Positions 5,530 to 7,050 of a stretch of 7,050 nt of DNA are shown one piece after another. Below the pieces are notes generated by a model. The model was not told the DNA's origin and ran no database searches. It saw only the letters and a program-made list of their open reading frames with translations. The first letter of the stretch is position 1, and each line of letters begins with the position of its first letter. Source of the stretch: Bacteroidales bacterium UBA4347 (GTDB lineage: Bacteria > Bacteroidota > Bacteroidia > Bacteroidales > P3); NCBI GenBank assembly GCA_002394185.1, contig DGTB01000035.1, positions 5,571 through 12,620 on the forward strand, read 5' to 3'. The translations under genes and the position numbers were made by a program.

Positions 5530-6410
5530 TGTTCCTCCTGTCGGATATATTGTATCTAATAGCGTATCACCTTGTGGGCTATCGCCGCAAGGTGGTGCGT
5601 CGTAATCTGGCAGCCGCTTTCCCCGAAAGAGACGAGAAAGAACGCCTGAAGATAGAGCGTCGCTATTATCGCCATCTTTGTGACCTTCTCATTGAGGGCC
5701 TCTACAACCTATTTGCCTCGCCGCGCAGCATAATGAAACGTTATCATGTGGTGAACCGCGACCTCGTCAACCAATACTACGAGCAGGGGCGCACGGTTGT
5801 CCTTATGTCGGCCCACTATAACAACTGGGAGTATATGGTCACCTCGCTCAATATGCAGCTTTTTCATCATGGCATTGGTGTCGGGAAACCGTTGAGCAAC
5901 AAGCGCCTTGAGCCGTGGGTCTTCCGCCGCCGCACTCGTTTTGGCACAGAGGTGGTTTATCCCGACACTGTGCGCCAGGTGGTGGATTTCTATGACAAAC
6001 ATCATGTTCCCTGCGCATTGATGATGCTCAGCGACCAGTCGCCGGCGCATCCCGACAAGAGCTATTGGACCACTTTTCTCCATCAGGAGACAGCCTTTCT
6101 ATATGGTGCCGAGAATTTTGCCCGTCGCTATAACTATCCGGTGCTTTACTACCGCGTTGACAAACCCCGTCGCGGTCGCTATACTGTCACTTTTAGCCTT
6201 CTTTGCGACAATCCTCAGGCGGTTCCTCAGTACACTGTAGAGGAGCGTTATATCCGTACCCTCGAGTCCGACATTGCCGCACGCCCCGAATTCTGGCTTT
6301 GGAGCCATCGCCGATGGAAGCTGACGCGCCCCGAAACGGCCGTCCTTCATCCAGCAGCTATGCCCGACGGCCCCCAGGAAACTATAAGCCATCAAAATGC
6401 CCAATCATGA
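5529..6410 (+). CDS. LpxL/HtrB-like lipid acyltransferase
   Basis: A 293-residue member of the lysophospholipid/lipid A acyltransferase family, acting at the cytoplasmic face of the inner membrane, probably moving a fatty acyl chain onto a lipid A precursor or another glycolipid. Key signs are the HX4E catalytic motif HYNNWE (His96 to Glu101), DQSPAHPDKSYW from 169 (substrate or acyl-donor region) and the C-terminal signature WLWSHRRWK (256-264). The N-terminus (FLLSDILYLIAYHLVGYRRKVVRRNL) holds a short hydrophobic anchor and a basic stretch. It seems about 20 residues shorter than many relatives. An in-frame TGA at 5496-5498 excludes any longer form; TTG 5526 would add only one residue, so ATG 5529 is preferred. 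It overlaps the upstream gene by one base and the downstream glycosyltransferase by four (ATGA). The tail after about 275 is low in conservation. The exact acceptor lipid cannot be told. Confidence 0.88.
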   Translation: MFLLSDILYLIAYHLVGYRRKVVRRNLAAAFPERDEKERLKIERRYYRHLCDLLIEGLYNLFASPRSIMKRYHVVNRDLVNQYYEQGRTVVLMSAHYNNWEYMVTSLNMQLFHHGIGVGKPLSNKRLEPWVFRRRTRFGTEVVYPDTVRQVVDFYDKHHVPCALMMLSDQSPAHPDKSYWTTFLHQETAFLYGAENFARRYNYPVLYYRVDKPRRGRYTVTFSLLCDNPQAVPQYTVEERYIRTLESDIAARPEFWLWSHRRWKLTRPETAVLHPAAMPDGPQETISHQNAQS

Positions 6411-7050
6411 AACATGTAGCCATCGTTATACTCAACTGGAATGGACGCTCGATGCTGAGCCGTTTTATGCCGTCGGTAGTCAAGTATTCGCTGATGAGCA
6501 GCGAGTCGGAGGCTGGATGGCAGACTCCCAACAGCCCGCGGCTCGACCTTACGTCGGAAGTTATTGTCGCCGACAACGGCTCTTCCGATGATTCTGTCGC
6601 CTTCCTTCAAGCCAACTATCCCGATGTCCGCCTTGTCTTGTTGGACAAGAACTATGGTTTTGCCGAGGGCTATAACCGTGCGCTGGCTCAGGTGGAAGCC
6701 GACTACTATGTGTTGTTGAACAGTGACGTGGAGTGTACGCCCCACTGGGTGCAGCCTGTGGTGAGCATGATGGAACGCGACCCGCGTGTGGCCATTGCAC
6801 AGCCCAAGATGCTGATGTACGACCGCAAGGATACCTTCGAGTATGCCGGCGGAGCAGGTGGATTTATCGACCACTATGGCTACCCATTCTGTCGTGGACG
6901 TATCTTTTCCACTCTCGAGCGCGACCATGGCCAGTATGACGACGAGTGTGACATCTTCTGGGCATCCGGCGCCGCCATGTTTGTGCGTGCCAGTGTTTTC
7001 CATAAACTCGGTGGTCTTGATGGCGACTTCTTTGCCCACATGGAGGAGAT
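6407..7050 (+). CDS. Glycosyltransferase family 2, partial at window end
   Basis: A GT-A fold inverting glycosyltransferase, probably using an NDP-sugar to build a cell-surface glycan; 214 codons are visible and the 3' end is cut by the window. Visible motifs, in order: VAIVILNWNG (4-13), VIVADNGSSDDS (52-63), NYGFAEGYNRAL (82-93), LLNSDVE (103-109; Asp107 in the metal/nucleotide-binding position) and ASGAAMFVRASVF (186-198). GGLDGDFFAHMEE (202-214) carries the expected acidic base region. This order resembles WbbL/rhamnosyltransferase-like GT2 enzymes; the sugar is not deducible. Between the first two motifs there is an extra stretch (about residues 30-49, Ser- and Glu-rich) that makes the spacing longer than usual. 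ATG 6407 overlaps the upstream stop as ATGA, indicating translational coupling with the acyltransferase. Confidence 0.9.
   Translation, partial: MKHVAIVILNWNGRSMLSRFMPSVVKYSLMSSESEAGWQTPNSPRLDLTSEVIVADNGSSDDSVAFLQANYPDVRLVLLDKNYGFAEGYNRALAQVEADYYVLLNSDVECTPHWVQPVVSMMERDPRVAIAQPKMLMYDRKDTFEYAGGAGGFIDHYGYPFCRGRIFSTLERDHGQYDDECDIFWASGAAMFVRASVFHKLGGLDGDFFAHMEE

Noticed and set aside
6392..7039. Minus-strand open frame of 215 codons at the window end
   Set aside because: It lies opposite the partial glycosyltransferase, whose + strand frame shows all expected GT2 motifs.

Overview
The window looks like a chromosomal segment of a Bacteroidota member, most likely of the order Bacteroidales. The main evidence is a secreted GWxTD-domain protein followed by an LpxL-like acyltransferase and a family 2 glycosyltransferase. 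A Pif1-type helicase with a C-terminal HRDC domain and the lack of ordinary Shine-Dalgarno spacing at most starts point the same way. The lineage call is inferred from protein families; no rRNA or tRNA gene is present. All five genes lie on the + strand and cover the window almost completely. No gap exceeds about 170 bases, and there is no mobile element, CRISPR array or RNA gene that I can support.

Bases 1-168 are an unusual upstream region. They hold an 11-bp phased repeat array, a second pair of 11-bp GC-rich repeats, a G-quadruplex-type G-run cluster and a sigma70-like promoter, leading into an NAD+ synthetase gene (169-1725). That protein has an intact ATP-pyrophosphatase (synthetase) domain. 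Its N-terminal nitrilase-type glutaminase domain appears to have lost both the catalytic Glu and the catalytic Cys.

Bases 1720-1754 are a run of five 7-bp repeats that contains both the nadE stop codon and the TTG start of the next gene. That gene (1752-3920) encodes a 722-residue Pif1-like SF1B helicase with a C-terminal HRDC domain. A further 7-bp-period repeat lies inside its coding sequence, in a low-complexity linker. These two genes are very G-rich on the + strand, with mostly G-ending codons.

A 76-bp AT-rich gap with a near-perfect palindrome (3946-3962) precedes a second group of three genes: the GWxTD protein (3997-5529), the acyltransferase (5529-6410) and the glycosyltransferase (6407 to beyond the window end). 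Their stop and start codons overlap by 1 and 4 bases, so they are probably one translationally coupled envelope operon. The likely division of labour is a periplasmic or surface-exported protein, acyl transfer to a lipid at the inner membrane, and sugar transfer. The precise substrates cannot be read from the sequence. Base composition shifts at the same boundary, from strongly G-skewed to balanced or C-leaning.

Most of the window is ordinary core-type gene content. The observations most worth checking are the apparently glutaminase-dead NadE and the heptamer repeats at and inside the helicase gene. I saw no clear new defence or mobile system.
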